A stretch of 64,000 nucleotides of DNA from Streptomyces sp. DG1A-41 (GCF_037055355.1 NZ_CP146350.1:8703001-8767000); one strand, 5' to 3'; positions 18,402 through 28,024 are shown, numbered from the stretch's first letter. Numbers and translations: made by a program. Notes: a model not told the origin generated them from the sequence alone.

Positions 18402-19022
18402 ATGTCCGAAGTCCGGACCGTGGACTTCTGGTTCGACCCCGTCTGCCCGTACACGTGGATCAGTTCGCGGTGGATGGTCGAGGTGACCAAGGTGCGGCCG
18501 GTGGCCGTCCGCTGGCGGGTGATGAGTCTGTCGGTGCTCAACGAGCACCGGGACGACAACCCCGAGGGCGAGTGGGAAGACTACATGGGGGCGCCGGTGC
18601 GCGTGTGCGCGGCGGTGGAGGAGCGGTTCGGCCGGCAGGCGCTCGGTGAGCTCTTCACGGCGATGGGCACCCGCTTCCACCTGCACGGTGACTGGGGGAA
18701 CCTCACGGCGGCCCTGGCGGATGCCGGGCTGCCGGAGGAGATCGCCGAGGTCGCCGAGTCCACCGCGTACGACGAGGCGATCCGGTCCTCGCACGCCCGG
18801 GCCGTCGCCCTGGCCGGTGGCGACGTCGGTACCCCGGTGGTGTCCGTCGCCGGGCCTGGTGGCGAACGGGTGGGCTTCTTCGGGCCGGTCGTCTCCCCAG
18901 CTCCCACCGGGGAGAGCGCCGGGCGTTCTGGGACGGCCTTCTGATGATGGCCACGGTTGTGGGCTTCTTCGAGGTCAAGCGCACCCGGACCGAGGAAACC
19001 CCGGTTCGACATGGACGGCTGA
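18402..19022 (+). pseudogene. DsbA-family / mycothiol-dependent nitroreductase-like protein with two frameshifts
   Basis: The frame begins 'VDFWFDPVCPYTWISSRWM', the thioredoxin-fold signature of the Rv2466c family. The active-site motif reads C-P-Y-T, lacking the second Cys of the CPWC type. At about 18925 one base is missing, so the frame stops at 18944. Reading on gives the family C-terminus ('WDGLLMMATVVGFFEVKRTR'), and after one extra A around 18998 the original frame returns with 'PRFDMDG' and a stop at 19022. The two indels compensate exactly, rebuilding a ~206-residue protein, the family's normal length. Either decay or base-calling errors. It sits just upstream of helR. Confidence 0.75.
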
Positions 19023-19063
19023 CGCCACGTCCGGCATGGACAACGGGCGACCGAAACAAGAAG

Positions 19064-19085
19064 GGCAAGGAGTCCTCTCCTTGCC
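19064..19085 (+). terminator. Hairpin downstream of the DsbA-like gene
   Basis: GGCAAGGAG and CTCCTTGCC form a perfect 9-bp stem with a TCCT loop, 42 nt after the DsbA-like stop. There is no T-tract, as is common for Streptomyces terminators. It would insulate the helR promoter that follows. Confidence 0.5.
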
Positions 19086-19095
19086 ACTCTCAAGC

Positions 19096-19130
19096 TATAA
19101 CACACAGGGGGTCTTGCGGCAAGGCCCCCT
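19096..19130 (+). promoter_or_regulatory. Rifamycin-associated element (RAE)-like palindrome with -10 box
   Basis: A TATAAC hexamer at 19096-19101 is followed at 19106-19130 by a 25-bp inverted repeat. Its arms are AGGGGGTCTTGC and GCAAGGCCCCCT around a central G, with a single mismatch. The core matches what I recall of the RAE, the inverted repeat reported upstream of rifamycin-resistance genes in actinomycetes, including helR. It ends 55 bp before the helR start codon, so induction by rifamycins is the expected regulation. Confidence 0.75.
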
Positions 19131-19185
19131 GTCTCCCGCAAACTGTCCGGCCTGAGCCCAGGACCTGCGGAAACGGGAGCATGAC

Positions 19186-21345
19186 GTGACCCCTCTGACC
19201 ATGAGCGCGTTCGATCTTCCCGACCGCCTCGCGCACAAAGCCGCACCGGCGCTGATCGCCGCGGACGAGCGGCACTTCGCCGCCATCGCCGACTGCCTGG
19301 AGCAGTCGATCGCCGAACTGTCCGACCGTCTCGAAGCCGAGCGCAAGGCGCCCGGCGGCAAGGGACGGCAGGCGATGGACAGGGACGCCGAGATCCACCG
19401 GCTCACCGCGCGGCTGCGCGCACTGCGCCGCTTCGGACTCGACCTGTGCCTCGGGCACATGGTCGCCACCGACGGCTCCGAGCCCGTCTACGTGGGACGG
19501 CTCGGCCTCACGGACAGCGAGGGGCGCCGGCTGCTGGTCGACTGGCGATCCCCCGCGGCCGAGCCGTTCTTCGGGGCCACCCACGCCAACCCGATGGGGC
19601 TCGCCAGCCGTCGCCGGTACCGCTGGACCGGCGGCCGGGTCAGCGACTACTGGGACGAGGTGTTCACCGCCGACGCCTTCGACGGGCACGCCGCCCTCGA
19701 CGACCAGTCCGCCTTCATCGCCAGCCTGGGCACCAACCGTTCGCCCCGGATGCGGGACGTGCTCGGCACCATCCAGGCCGACCAGGACGCCATCATCCGC
19801 GCCGGTTCCCGCGGCGCCCTCGTCGTCGACGGCGGCCCGGGCACCGGCAAGACCGTCGTCGCCCTGCACCGCGCCGCCTACCTCCTCTACTCCGATCCGC
19901 GCCTCGGGCAGCACCGCCGGGGCGGCGTGCTGTTCGTCGGCCCGCACCGGCCCTACCTGTCCTACGTCTCCGACGTCCTGCCCAGCCTCGGCGAGGAGGG
20001 CGTACAGACCTGCGTCCTGCGGGACCTCGTCGACGAGGGAGCGACGGCGGGGGAGGAGACCGACCCGGACGTGGCCCGGCTGAAGTCGTCCGCGGACATG
20101 GTGCGGGCGATCGAGAAGGCCGTCCGGTTCTACGAGGAACCGCCCACCGAGGCCATGACGGTCACGACCCACTGGTCCGACATCCGCCTGAGCGCCGCCG
20201 ACTGGGCCGTGGCGTTCGAGGCGGCGGAACCCGGCACGCCGCACAACGAGGCCCGCGACCAGGTCTGGGAGGAACTGCTCACGATCCTCGTGGACAAGCA
20301 CGAGGGCGAGGTCGCGGCGGCCCTGCTGCGCACATCGCTCGCACAGGACCGGGAGTTGCTCACGGCCTTCGACCGCGCCTGGCCGATCCTCGAAGCGACC
20401 GACCTCGTCGGGGACCTCTGGTCGGTGCCGGCCTACCTGCGGATGTGCGCTCCCTGGCTCAGCCGCGACGAGGTGCGCACGCTGCAACGCGGAGAACCCC
20501 AGGCCTGGACGGTCTCCGACCTGCCGCTGCTGGACGCGGCACGGCAGCGGCTCGGCGACCCGGCGGCCTCACGGCGCAAGCGCCGGCAGGAGGCCGCCGT
20601 CGCCGCCCAGCGCGAGCGCATGGCCGACGTCATCGACGATTTGCTGGAGGCCCACAGCTACGACGACGGCGAAGGCGTGCTCGTCATGCTGCACGGGCAG
20701 GACATGCGCAATTCCCTGGTCGACGAGAGCGCCCTGCCCACCGCCGACCCGGAACGGCTCGCCGGCCCGTTCGTGCACATCGTCGTGGACGAGGCCCAGG
20801 AACTGACCGACGCGGAGTGGCAGATGCTGCTGCTGCGCTGCCCGTCCCGCAGCTTCACCATCGTCGGGGACCGTGCCCAGGCCCGGCACGGGTTCACGGA
20901 GTCGTGGCGGGAACGGCTGGAGCGGGTCGGGTTCGACCGGGTCGACCTGGCCTCGCTGAGCATCAACTACCGGACGCCGGAGGAGGTCATGGCGGAGGCC
21001 GAGCAGGTCATCCGGGCCGCGCTGCCGGACGCCAACGTGCCGGTCTCGATCCGCAGCAGTGGCGTTCCCGTCGCGCGCGGATCGGCCGCGGAGCTGCACT
21101 CGGTCCTCGACACCTGGCTCGCCGCCCACGCGGACGGGATCGCCTGTGTGATCGGCGATCCCGCGTTCCGGCCGGCTTCGCCCCGGGTCCGTTCGCTGAC
21201 CCCGGAGCTGTCGAAGGGGCTGGAGTTCGACCTGGTCGTCCTCGTCGACCCGCAGGACTTCGGCACCGGCACCGAGGGAGCGGTCGACCACTATGTCGCG
21301 ATGACCCGGGCGACCCGGCAGCTCGTCGTCCTCACGAGTTCCTGA
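19186..21345 (+). CDS. helR: HelR/HelD-type RNA polymerase-recycling ATPase (rifamycin tolerance)
   Basis: A 719-residue superfamily 1 helicase-like protein: an N-terminal coiled-coil (residues about 25-85, rich in charged heptads), Walker A 'GGPGTGKT' at 216-223, the DEAQ Walker B motif near 535, and C-terminal motifs 'SINYRTPEEVM' and 'SKGLEFDLVVLVDP'. This is the layout of actinobacterial HelD/HelR, which binds RNA polymerase, opens its clamps and displaces rifamycin-type inhibitors rather than unwinding DNA. GTG 19186 has a GGGAG site 6 nt upstream; ATG 19201 is an alternative. The RAE-like palindrome directly upstream supports HelR over a housekeeping HelD. Confidence 0.9.
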   Translation: MTPLTMSAFDLPDRLAHKAAPALIAADERHFAAIADCLEQSIAELSDRLEAERKAPGGKGRQAMDRDAEIHRLTARLRALRRFGLDLCLGHMVATDGSEPVYVGRLGLTDSEGRRLLVDWRSPAAEPFFGATHANPMGLASRRRYRWTGGRVSDYWDEVFTADAFDGHAALDDQSAFIASLGTNRSPRMRDVLGTIQADQDAIIRAGSRGALVVDGGPGTGKTVVALHRAAYLLYSDPRLGQHRRGGVLFVGPHRPYLSYVSDVLPSLGEEGVQTCVLRDLVDEGATAGEETDPDVARLKSSADMVRAIEKAVRFYEEPPTEAMTVTTHWSDIRLSAADWAVAFEAAEPGTPHNEARDQVWEELLTILVDKHEGEVAAALLRTSLAQDRELLTAFDRAWPILEATDLVGDLWSVPAYLRMCAPWLSRDEVRTLQRGEPQAWTVSDLPLLDAARQRLGDPAASRRKRRQEAAVAAQRERMADVIDDLLEAHSYDDGEGVLVMLHGQDMRNSLVDESALPTADPERLAGPFVHIVVDEAQELTDAEWQMLLLRCPSRSFTIVGDRAQARHGFTESWRERLERVGFDRVDLASLSINYRTPEEVMAEAEQVIRAALPDANVPVSIRSSGVPVARGSAAELHSVLDTWLAAHADGIACVIGDPAFRPASPRVRSLTPELSKGLEFDLVVLVDPQDFGTGTEGAVDHYVAMTRATRQLVVLTSS

Positions 21346-21395
21346 CAGGGGCTCCGGCCGGGACCCTCCCGCAGTGCGGGCCCCGGCCGGAAGTT

Positions 21396-22265
21396 TTACG
21401 CGGGGAGCTCCTTGCGGATGCGGTCCAGCATGAACGCAGACGACTCCCGGGCCCGCTCCTCCCAGGCGAAGACACAGGACGTGGCGACACCGTCGAAACC
21501 CAGCTCGCGCAGCGTGCCGAAGAAGGCGTCCCAGTCGACCTCGCCCTGGCCGATGTCGAGGTGCTGGTGGATACGGGCCGGCGTGCCCGGCGGGTTGAGG
21601 ATGTAGCGCAGGCCGGACGAGCCCTTGTGGTTGAAGGAATCCGCGATGTGCACGTGCTGGAGCTTGTCGCCGGCGTAGCGCATCATCGCCGCGATGTCGG
21701 CGCCGACCTTTGAGGCCCCGGAGAGGTGGAACGAGTGCGGGGCACAGTACAGGTAGTTCACCCACGGCTTGTTGATCGCGCGGACGAGATCGACGGCGGG
21801 AGTGTTCTCCTCGCAGAAGTCGTCCGGGTGCGCCTCCAGGTTCAGAGCGATGCCTTCGCGCTCGAACACCGGCAGCAGTTCCTCCAGCGAGCGCCAGAAG
21901 GCGGCCTCGCTCTCGGCGGCGCGCTCGGGTCGGCCGTTGAACTCCGAGTTCATCAGCGGGCATTCGAGCTCGACGGTGATCTCGATCATCCGCTTCCAGT
22001 AGCGGACGGCGGCCTGCCGCTCGGTCTCGTCCGGCGAGGACCACTTGTACAGCGGCAGCACCGAGGACAGCCGCACACCGTGCCGGCGCAGTGACTGCTT
22101 CAGCTCCGCCACCCGCGCGTCGTCCGCACGCGGGTGCAGGAAGAACGGCATGAAGTCCGCGCGCGGCGACAACTCGATGTACTCGTAGCCGAGTTCGGCG
22201 ACCGTGCGCACCATCTCGTCGAGCGGCAGGGCACGGAACATGTAGGGGTCGAGGGCGATCTTCAC
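21396..22265 (-). CDS. Sugar phosphate isomerase/epimerase, TIM barrel
   Basis: A 289-residue xylose isomerase-like TIM-barrel protein ('[19 protein letters not shown]' at the start; metal-binding-type residues in '[14 protein letters not shown]', '[12 protein letters not shown]' and '[12 protein letters not shown]'). Its GTG at 22265 overlaps the TGA of the upstream dehydrogenase (GTGA), so it is the last gene of a four-gene operon. In inositol-type pathways such enzymes isomerise or epimerise keto-inositols or deoxy-sugar acids. The exact substrate is not determinable. Confidence 0.85.
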   Translation of the reverse strand: MKIALDPYMFRALPLDEMVRTVAELGYEYIELSPRADFMPFFLHPRADDARVAELKQSLRRHGVRLSSVLPLYKWSSPDETERQAAVRYWKRMIEITVELECPLMNSEFNGRPERAAESEAAFWRSLEELLPVFEREGIALNLEAHPDDFCEENTPAVDLVRAINKPWVNYLYCAPHSFHLSGASKVGADIAAMMRYAGDKLQHVHIADSFNHKGSSGLRYILNPPGTPARIHQHLDIGQGEVDWDAFFGTLRELGFDGVATSCVFAWEERARESSAFMLDRIRKELPA

Positions 22266-23281
22266 GCGATGCCTCCGTAGAACGCGGGGCGGGGCTTCAT
22301 GTCGACGCTGACTCTTTCGCCGCCGGTCTCCAGGGACCGGACGGCGGCGTCGGTGATGACGGTGGCGGCGTAACCGTCCCAGGCGGACGGGCCGGTGGGC
22401 TCGGTGCCGGCGGCCACGGCGGTGACCCACTCGCGGAACTCGGTGTCGAAGGCCTCCGCGAACCGGTCCTTCCAGTCCTGGAGCACACCCGTGCCGTGCC
22501 GGGCGGCGGTGCGGATCCCGACGGCCGCCGGGTCGGGCAGGCGGACCAGGCCGTCCTCGCCGACGACCTCGCACTGGATGTCGTAGCCGTACTGGCAGTT
22601 GACGAAGACCTCCAGGTCGATCCGGACGCCCTCGGACGTCTCGAAGACCATGATCTGCGGGTCCTTCAGATGCGCGAACCGCTTGCTCGTGGCGCGGGGG
22701 GTGACCACCTGCGCGGAGACGATCTCGTCGTCGAGGAGCCAGCGCAGCACGTCGATCTCGTGCACGGCCGTGTCCTGGGCGGCCATGGCGGAGTGGTACG
22801 ACTCCGGCACGGTCGGGTTGCGGTGGGCGCAGTGCACGATGAGCGGGGCCCCGAGCGAGCCGGACGACAGGACCTCCTTCATCTGGCGGTAGCCGGGGTC
22901 GAAGCGGCGCATGAAGCCGACCTGGACCAGGCGGCGGCCGTGCGCCCGCTCGGCCTCGACGATCCGCAGACAGTCCTCGGCGGTCGTGGCCAGGGGTTTC
23001 TCGCAGAACACCGGCTTGCCGGCCGCGATCGCGCCCAGGACGTGCTCGGCGTGGGTCGGACCCCAGGAGGTGACGAGGACGGCGTCCACGTCCAGGGAGG
23101 CGATCAGATCCGCGCCGGTGGGCAGCGCGGCGGCACCGGCCCGGGCCGCCACCTCGGCGGCGCGGCCGGCGTCGAGGTCGGTCACGGCCGTGACGGATGC
23201 CCCGGTGACGACCTCGGTGAGCCGTCGGATGTGGTCCTGGCCGATCATTCCGGCGCCGATGACGCCTACACGTACGGTCAT
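22262..23281 (-). CDS. iolG: Inositol 2-dehydrogenase-like Gfo/Idh/MocA oxidoreductase
   Basis: A 339-residue NAD-dependent dehydrogenase. '[20 protein letters not shown]' carries the Rossmann GAGMIG at the N-terminus, '[10 protein letters not shown]' holds the catalytic Lys, and '[14 protein letters not shown]' supplies the conserved Asp/His of inositol dehydrogenases. Length and motifs match Streptomyces inositol 2-dehydrogenases that oxidise myo-inositol to scyllo-inosose. It is coupled to the isomerase downstream and follows the transporter by 23 nt, in an operon with an IolE-like dehydratase. Activity on another cyclitol remains possible. Confidence 0.82.
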   Translation of the reverse strand: MTVRVGVIGAGMIGQDHIRRLTEVVTGASVTAVTDLDAGRAAEVAARAGAAALPTGADLIASLDVDAVLVTSWGPTHAEHVLGAIAAGKPVFCEKPLATTAEDCLRIVEAERAHGRRLVQVGFMRRFDPGYRQMKEVLSSGSLGAPLIVHCAHRNPTVPESYHSAMAAQDTAVHEIDVLRWLLDDEIVSAQVVTPRATSKRFAHLKDPQIMVFETSEGVRIDLEVFVNCQYGYDIQCEVVGEDGLVRLPDPAAVGIRTAARHGTGVLQDWKDRFAEAFDTEFREWVTAVAAGTEPTGPSAWDGYAATVITDAAVRSLETGGERVSVDMKPRPAFYGGIA

Positions 23282-23304
23282 GGTCGTTTCCTTCACAGGG
23301 AGGG

Positions 23305-24744
23305 TCAGGAGAAGCGGGTCCGGAGCTCGGCCTCGAGGGTCTCGAGGGTGCGGCCCTTGGTCTCGGGGACGTAGAGCTTGACGAAGGTGAGGGACAGCAC
23401 GCCCGCCCCCACGAACAGGAAGAAGGTGTTGGAGATCCCGATCCCGGAGACCAGGGACGGGAAGATTAGTCCGATCACGAAGTTGGTCAGCCACAGCACC
23501 ACGGCCGCGATCCCCATGCCGAAGCCGCGCATCCGCATCGGGAAGATCTCCGACAGCATCAGCCAGGTCACCGGGGAGATCGCGCCTTGCTGGAAGGCGA
23601 GGAACGTGACCGTCATGGCGAGCACCGCGAACGCCCGTGCGTCACCCGAGGGCAGCACCAGGGAGAGGACACCGATCAGCAACAGGGCGACGGTCGTACC
23701 GGCCTGACCGGTCATCAGCATCGGGCGGCGCGGTACCCGGCCCAGCAGCCAGATGCCGACGAAGGTGGCCAGCACCGAGATCACGCCGTTGGCGATGTTC
23801 GCCGTCAGCGCGCTGTCGGCGGCGAAACCGGCGTCGGTGAGGATCTGCGTGCCGTAGTACATGATCGTGTTGACGCCGGTGATCTGCTGCACGATCGCGA
23901 TGCCGAACCCGACCAACATCAGTTTCCGCACCCACGGCGTGCCCTTCATGTCCTGCCAGCCGCCGAGCTTCGCCTGCTCGTCCTTGACGGCGAGCGCGGA
24001 CACCTCCTTCAGCTCGGCCTCGGCCCGGGCCTGCGACCGCACCTGCCTGAGGACTTCGAGGGCCTCCCCGAAGCGGCTCCGGGAGGCCAGCCAACGCGGG
24101 CTCTCCGGCATCACCAGCATGCCGAACCAGAGCACCACGGCCGGCAGCGTGGCGATGACCAGCATCCAGCGCCACACGCCACCGGACTCGCCGCCGACCT
24201 GGGCGATGATCGCGTTGGACGTGAAGGCCAGCAGCTGACCGCTGACGATCATCAGCTCGTTGCGGGTGACGAGAGCACCCCGTCGCTCGGCGGGTGACAC
24301 CTCCGCGAGATACACCGGCACGGTCACCGACGCGCCGCCGACCGCGAGACCGAGCACGAACCGCGCCACGATCATCACCTCGGTCGTGGGGGCGAGCGTG
24401 CAGCCGAGCGCGCCGACGAAGAACAGCACGGCCAGCAGCAGGATGTTGCGCCGCCTGCCGCGCGCGTCGGACAACCGGCCGCCGGTCACCGCGCCCAGCG
24501 CGGCACCCAGCAGCAGCGAGCTGGTGACCATGCCCTCGGTGACCGGGGTCAGGCCGAGGTCGTCGGTCATGTAGGGCAGAGCGCCGTTGATGACGCCGGT
24601 GTCGTAGCCGAAGAGCAGACCACCGAACGTGGCGATGATGGTGATCATCCTCAGCCGCCGCCTGACCGCCGGAGGGGCGTTGTCCGCGACGGCGGTGGCG
24701 GGGGAGGGGATGGGGGCAGGTGTCGTGTCGTCCCTGACGGCCAT
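23305..24744 (-). CDS. MFS sugar/inositol proton symporter (IolT-like)
   Basis: A 479-residue major-facilitator sugar porter with twelve predicted helices. Family signatures are complete: '[17 protein letters not shown]' in helix I, '[12 protein letters not shown]' (loop 2-3), 'PESPRWL' after helix VI, '[13 protein letters not shown]' in helix VII and 'PETKGRTLE' after helix XII. It sits 9 nt downstream of the IolE-like gene and upstream of iolG, so myo-inositol or a related cyclitol is the likely cargo. Its first ~25 residues are a Pro/Ala-rich cytoplasmic tail. Confidence 0.9.
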   Translation of the reverse strand: MAVRDDTTPAPIPSPATAVADNAPPAVRRRLRMITIIATFGGLLFGYDTGVINGALPYMTDDLGLTPVTEGMVTSSLLLGAALGAVTGGRLSDARGRRRNILLLAVLFFVGALGCTLAPTTEVMIVARFVLGLAVGGASVTVPVYLAEVSPAERRGALVTRNELMIVSGQLLAFTSNAIIAQVGGESGGVWRWMLVIATLPAVVLWFGMLVMPESPRWLASRSRFGEALEVLRQVRSQARAEAELKEVSALAVKDEQAKLGGWQDMKGTPWVRKLMLVGFGIAIVQQITGVNTIMYYGTQILTDAGFAADSALTANIANGVISVLATFVGIWLLGRVPRRPMLMTGQAGTTVALLLIGVLSLVLPSGDARAFAVLAMTVTFLAFQQGAISPVTWLMLSEIFPMRMRGFGMGIAAVVLWLTNFVIGLIFPSLVSGIGISNTFFLFVGAGVLSLTFVKLYVPETKGRTLETLEAELRTRFS

Positions 24745-24753
24745 GGCCGCTCC

Positions 24754-25704
24754 TTACCTGTCGATGTTCGGGCGCCGGGTACCCGACAGGCCGCAGCCGG
24801 CCAGGTGTTCACGGGTGCTGACCGCGATCGGCAGCGGCACCTCGGGAGCGCACGGGTACAGGTCCTGCTCGACGATCACGAACAACTCGGCGTCGAGCTT
24901 GGCGAGTTCGGCCACCACATCGGCCGGGTTCGGCACCCCGGCGGGCGGCGACACGCACACCCCGCGCTTCACGGCCTCACCGAAGGACAGGTCCTCGGCC
25001 GCGGCCTGCGCCAGGATCTCCGGGTCCATCTGCTTGATGTGCACGTAGCCGACCCGCTCACCGAAGCGGCGGATCACATCGAGGTTGTCCCCACCGCCGT
25101 ACGCGACATGCCCGGTGTCCAGGCAGAGGTTCGTGTACCGGCTGTCGGATTCGTTCAGCAGCCGCTCGATCTCCGCTTGCGTCTGGATGTGGCTGTCGGC
25201 GTGCGGATGGACGACCAGGCGTACGTCGTACTCCTCCAGCAGCAGCTTGCCCAGCCGGTCGGCGGCCCGGCCGAACCCGGCCCACTGCTCGGCGGTCAGC
25301 TCGGGCGACTCGGTGAATGCGCCCGTCTTCTCGTCCCGGTACATCGGCGGGATGAAAACGAGATGGTGCGCCCCCGCGGCGGCGGTCAGCGCGGCGACCT
25401 GCCGGACATGGGCGAGCATCTCGTCCCACGCCTCGGGCCGGTGCAGCGCGCCGAACGCGGTACCGCCGGAGACCTTCAGCCCCCGGGCGTCCAGTTCGGC
25501 CTTCAGCCGCCGCGGGTCGGTGGGGAGGTAGCCGTACGGGCCGAGCTCCAGCCACTCGTACCCGGCCTGGACCAGCTCGTCGAGGAAACGGGTGTACGAC
25601 ACCTGGTGCTCGTCCTCGGGGAACCAGACGCCCCAGGAGTCGGGGGCGGAGCCGAGGCACAGGTTGCCGACGGTCGTACGCAGCGGGGCTGGCGCCGTTG
25701 CCAT
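24754..25704 (-). CDS. IolE-like inosose dehydratase / TIM-barrel sugar isomerase
   Basis: A 316-residue TIM-barrel protein. 'GSAPDSWGVWFPED' near residues 18-31 is characteristic of IolE-type 2-keto-myo-inositol dehydratases. The metal site appears in 'VVHPHADSHIQTQAEIERLL', 'LCLDTGHVAYGGGDN' and 'GYVHIKQMDPE'. First gene of the leftward operon (dehydratase-like, transporter, dehydrogenase, isomerase). A LacI-type operator lies 50 bp upstream. Distinguishing IolE from a plain epimerase needs assay; the iol context favours the former. Confidence 0.82.
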   Translation of the reverse strand: MATAPAPLRTTVGNLCLGSAPDSWGVWFPEDEHQVSYTRFLDELVQAGYEWLELGPYGYLPTDPRRLKAELDARGLKVSGGTAFGALHRPEAWDEMLAHVRQVAALTAAAGAHHLVFIPPMYRDEKTGAFTESPELTAEQWAGFGRAADRLGKLLLEEYDVRLVVHPHADSHIQTQAEIERLLNESDSRYTNLCLDTGHVAYGGGDNLDVIRRFGERVGYVHIKQMDPEILAQAAAEDLSFGEAVKRGVCVSPPAGVPNPADVVAELAKLDAELFVIVEQDLYPCAPEVPLPIAVSTREHLAGCGLSGTRRPNIDR

Positions 25705-25753
25705 GGTGAGAGTCCTTCGGGGAGAGGAAGGGGGCCGGAAACTGATGCGCTCT

Positions 25754-25769
25754 ACTAGCGCGCTCTAGT
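25754..25769. promoter_or_regulatory. LacI-type operator in front of the inositol operon
   Basis: ACTAGCGCGCTCTAGT, a palindrome around CG-rich centre, lies between the divergent IolE-like and LacI genes. The identical 16 bp recurs at 28008-28023 before the sugar-binding lipoprotein gene. Central-CG palindromes are typical LacI-family targets, and the adjacent LacI gene is the obvious candidate to bind both. Confidence 0.8.
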
Positions 25770-25905
25770 TCGAGTACGATGGCCCCTGTCCAAATGTCAT
25801 GTCAATAGGTTGTTGCCGGGAGATTGCGGGGTCCTCGTACGGACCTCGCACGGACTCGTGCGGGACGCCCCGTAAGGTGGTCGGCGTCGGAGGGTGGGTT
25901 CACAC

Positions 25906-26928
25906 GTGGATGCATCGGGCAGGCAGCGGCCCACGATGGCGGACGTCGCCGAGCAGGCGGGCGTGTCCCGCGCGCTCGTCTCGATCATCTTCCGCAATCA
26001 GGCGGGGGCCAGCCGGGAGACGCGGGAGCGGGTCCTGCGCGTGGCCGACGAGATCGGTTACCGGCCCGACAGCGCGGCCCGGCTGCTGGCCCGTGGCCGC
26101 AGCCGCACGCTCGGCGTGATGTTCACCGTGCACCAGACCTTCCACACGGACCTCATCACGGGCATCTACCCCGAGGCCGAGCGGCTCGGCTACGACGTCC
26201 TGCTCTCCGGGGCCACCCACGGCCGCAGCGAGGCCAAGGCGGTCGAGGCGCTGCTCAGCCACCGCTGCGAGGCGGTGATCCTGCTCGGCCCGGACGCCGA
26301 ACCCGCCTACCTCGCCGAGCTCGGGGAGCGCACGGTCACCGTCTCGATCAGCCGCCGCGTGCCCCAGGCCCATGTCGACTTCGTGCACTCCGCCGAGGGC
26401 AAGGGCGTCCGGCAGGCCATGGACCACCTGGTGGAGCTGGGGCACCGCCGGATCGTGCACATCGACGGCGGACGCGGTCCCGGTTCGGCGGAGCGACGGC
26501 GTGCCTACCGTGCCGCGATGCGCCGCCACGGGCTTCAGGCGCAGGCACGGGTGCTTCCCGGTGAGCACACCGAGGAGTCCGGTATCGAGACCGGTCGGCT
26601 GCTGCTGGCCGAACGCGACAGCGGACAGCCGCTGCCGACGGCGGTCCTCGCCGGCAACGACCGCTGCGCGATGGGGCTGCTGATGACCCTGACCCGGGCG
26701 GGCGTCGAGGTCCCGCGCGACCTGTCCGTCGTCGGCTACGACGACAGCCACCTTTCCCACCTGATGCCGATCGGCCTGACCACCGTCCGCCAGGACGCGT
26801 CCCTCATGGCCGAGCACGCGGTCCGCTTCGCCGTCGAACGGCTGGAGAACGGGGAACTGCCGCCGAGGGAGGCGGTGCTGGACCCCAGACTGGTGGTGCG
26901 GGGGACCAGCGGGCCCGCCCCGGCGTAG
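25906..26928 (+). CDS. LacI-family transcriptional regulator
   Basis: A 340-residue repressor: helix-turn-helix 'MADVAEQAGVSRALVSIIF' near residues 11-29 with hinge 'RPDSAARLLARGRS', then a periplasmic-binding-protein-like effector domain ('VLAGNDRCAMGLL', 'LSVVGYDDSHLSHL'). GTG 25906 is preceded by GGAGGG at 11 nt; a GTG four codons earlier is possible. Divergent from the inositol operon and convergent with the binding lipoprotein gene, whose promoter carries the same operator. It likely represses both until an inositol-type sugar is bound. Confidence 0.93.
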   Translation: MDASGRQRPTMADVAEQAGVSRALVSIIFRNQAGASRETRERVLRVADEIGYRPDSAARLLARGRSRTLGVMFTVHQTFHTDLITGIYPEAERLGYDVLLSGATHGRSEAKAVEALLSHRCEAVILLGPDAEPAYLAELGERTVTVSISRRVPQAHVDFVHSAEGKGVRQAMDHLVELGHRRIVHIDGGRGPGSAERRRAYRAAMRRHGLQAQARVLPGEHTEESGIETGRLLLAERDSGQPLPTAVLAGNDRCAMGLLMTLTRAGVEVPRDLSVVGYDDSHLSHLMPIGLTTVRQDASLMAEHAVRFAVERLENGELPPREAVLDPRLVVRGTSGPAPA

Positions 26929-26936
26929 GGCGCCCC

Positions 26937-27938
26937 CTAGCGCGTTCCCTTCTTCGCGAACTCGGCGACACTGTCGACGTTGTCCTTCGTGACGAAGGCC
27001 GGCCCGGTGAGCACGGGAGCGGTGCCGCCGCCGCTGACGTTGCCGTTCGTCTTGTAGAGCCACAGCGCGTCGACGGCCAGGTAGCCCTGGAGGTAGGGCT
27101 GCTGGTCGACGGCGAACTGGATGTCGCCGCCCTGGATGGCGCCGACGAGGTCCTTGTTGAGGTCGAAGGTGGCGACCTTGGCCTTGCTCCCCGCGTCCTT
27201 GACCGACTGCACGGCCGTCAGGGCGATCGGGGCGCCCAGGGTGACCACCTGGTCGATGCTGGAGTCCTTCTGCAGCTTGGCGGTCAGCGTCGACTTCACG
27301 GACGGCATGTCGGTGCCGTTGACGTAGACGTTCTCCGTCGTGCCCTTGAAGCCCTTCTTCAGGCCGGCGCAGCGCGCTTCCAGCGCGACCTGGCCCTGCT
27401 CCTGGATCACACAGACGGCGTGCTTGGCGCCCTGCTGGTTGAGGCGCTCACCGAATGCCTGGCCGGCGATGTTCTCGTCCTGGCCGAAGTACTCGAGCAT
27501 GCCGAGTTCCTTCCAGTTGTCCAGGCCGGAGTTGAAGCCGACGACGGGGATGCCGGCCGCCTTGGCCTTGGCCACGACCGCCTTCATGGCGTCGGGCTTG
27601 GCGGCGGTGAGCGCGATGCCGTCGACCTTCTGGTCGATGGCGTTCTGCACCAGGTTGGCCTGGTTTCCGGCGACGGGGTCGCTGGAGTAGACGAGCTTGA
27701 TGTTGTCCTTCGCGGCAGCGGCCTGGGCGCCCTTGCGGATCAGGTCCCAGAAGGTGTCGCCGGGTGCCGCGTGGGTGACCATGGCGACGGTCATCCTCGG
27801 GGTGGTGGCCTTGCCCGCGGCGTCGGTGCCGCCGGTCTCGGACCGCTTCCCGCCGGAGCCGCTGGAGCAGCCGGCGGCGAGCAGCGCGCCCACGAGGACG
27901 GCGGTGGTCAGGGCGGCGGATCTGTGGTGTCTGCGCAT
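26937..27938 (-). CDS. Sugar-binding lipoprotein (periplasmic-binding-protein type 1), orphan
   Basis: A 333-residue lipoprotein with a signal peptide and lipobox 'LLAAGCSS' (Cys24). The mature domain is of the ribose/inositol-binding type: 'RMTVAMVTHAAPGDTFWDLI', 'QNAIDQKVDGIALTAAKPDA', 'AAGIPVVGFNSGLD'. It would bind a monosaccharide or cyclitol at the cell surface. No permease or ATPase lies in the surrounding sequence, so the transporter partners are elsewhere or the protein acts as a sensor. It ends 8 nt from the convergent LacI gene and shares its operator with the inositol operon. Confidence 0.9.
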   Translation of the reverse strand: MRRHHRSAALTTAVLVGALLAAGCSSGSGGKRSETGGTDAAGKATTPRMTVAMVTHAAPGDTFWDLIRKGAQAAAAKDNIKLVYSSDPVAGNQANLVQNAIDQKVDGIALTAAKPDAMKAVVAKAKAAGIPVVGFNSGLDNWKELGMLEYFGQDENIAGQAFGERLNQQGAKHAVCVIQEQGQVALEARCAGLKKGFKGTTENVYVNGTDMPSVKSTLTAKLQKDSSIDQVVTLGAPIALTAVQSVKDAGSKAKVATFDLNKDLVGAIQGGDIQFAVDQQPYLQGYLAVDALWLYKTNGNVSGGGTAPVLTGPAFVTKDNVDSVAEFAKKGTR

Positions 27939-28006
27939 GTCGGGTGCACCTCGGTGTGCTGGGGAGAGCGGGTCGTGCCCGGTCCGGGGAGGCAGCTGGA
28001 GCGCGT

Positions 28007-28024
28007 CACTAGCGCGCTCTAGTG
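28007..28024. promoter_or_regulatory. Second LacI-type operator, before the sugar-binding lipoprotein
   Basis: CACTAGCGCGCTCTAGTG, an 18-bp palindrome imperfect only at the centre, lies 68 bp upstream of the lipoprotein start. Its inner 16 bp are identical to the operator at 25754-25769, linking the two transcription units into one regulon. Confidence 0.8.
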
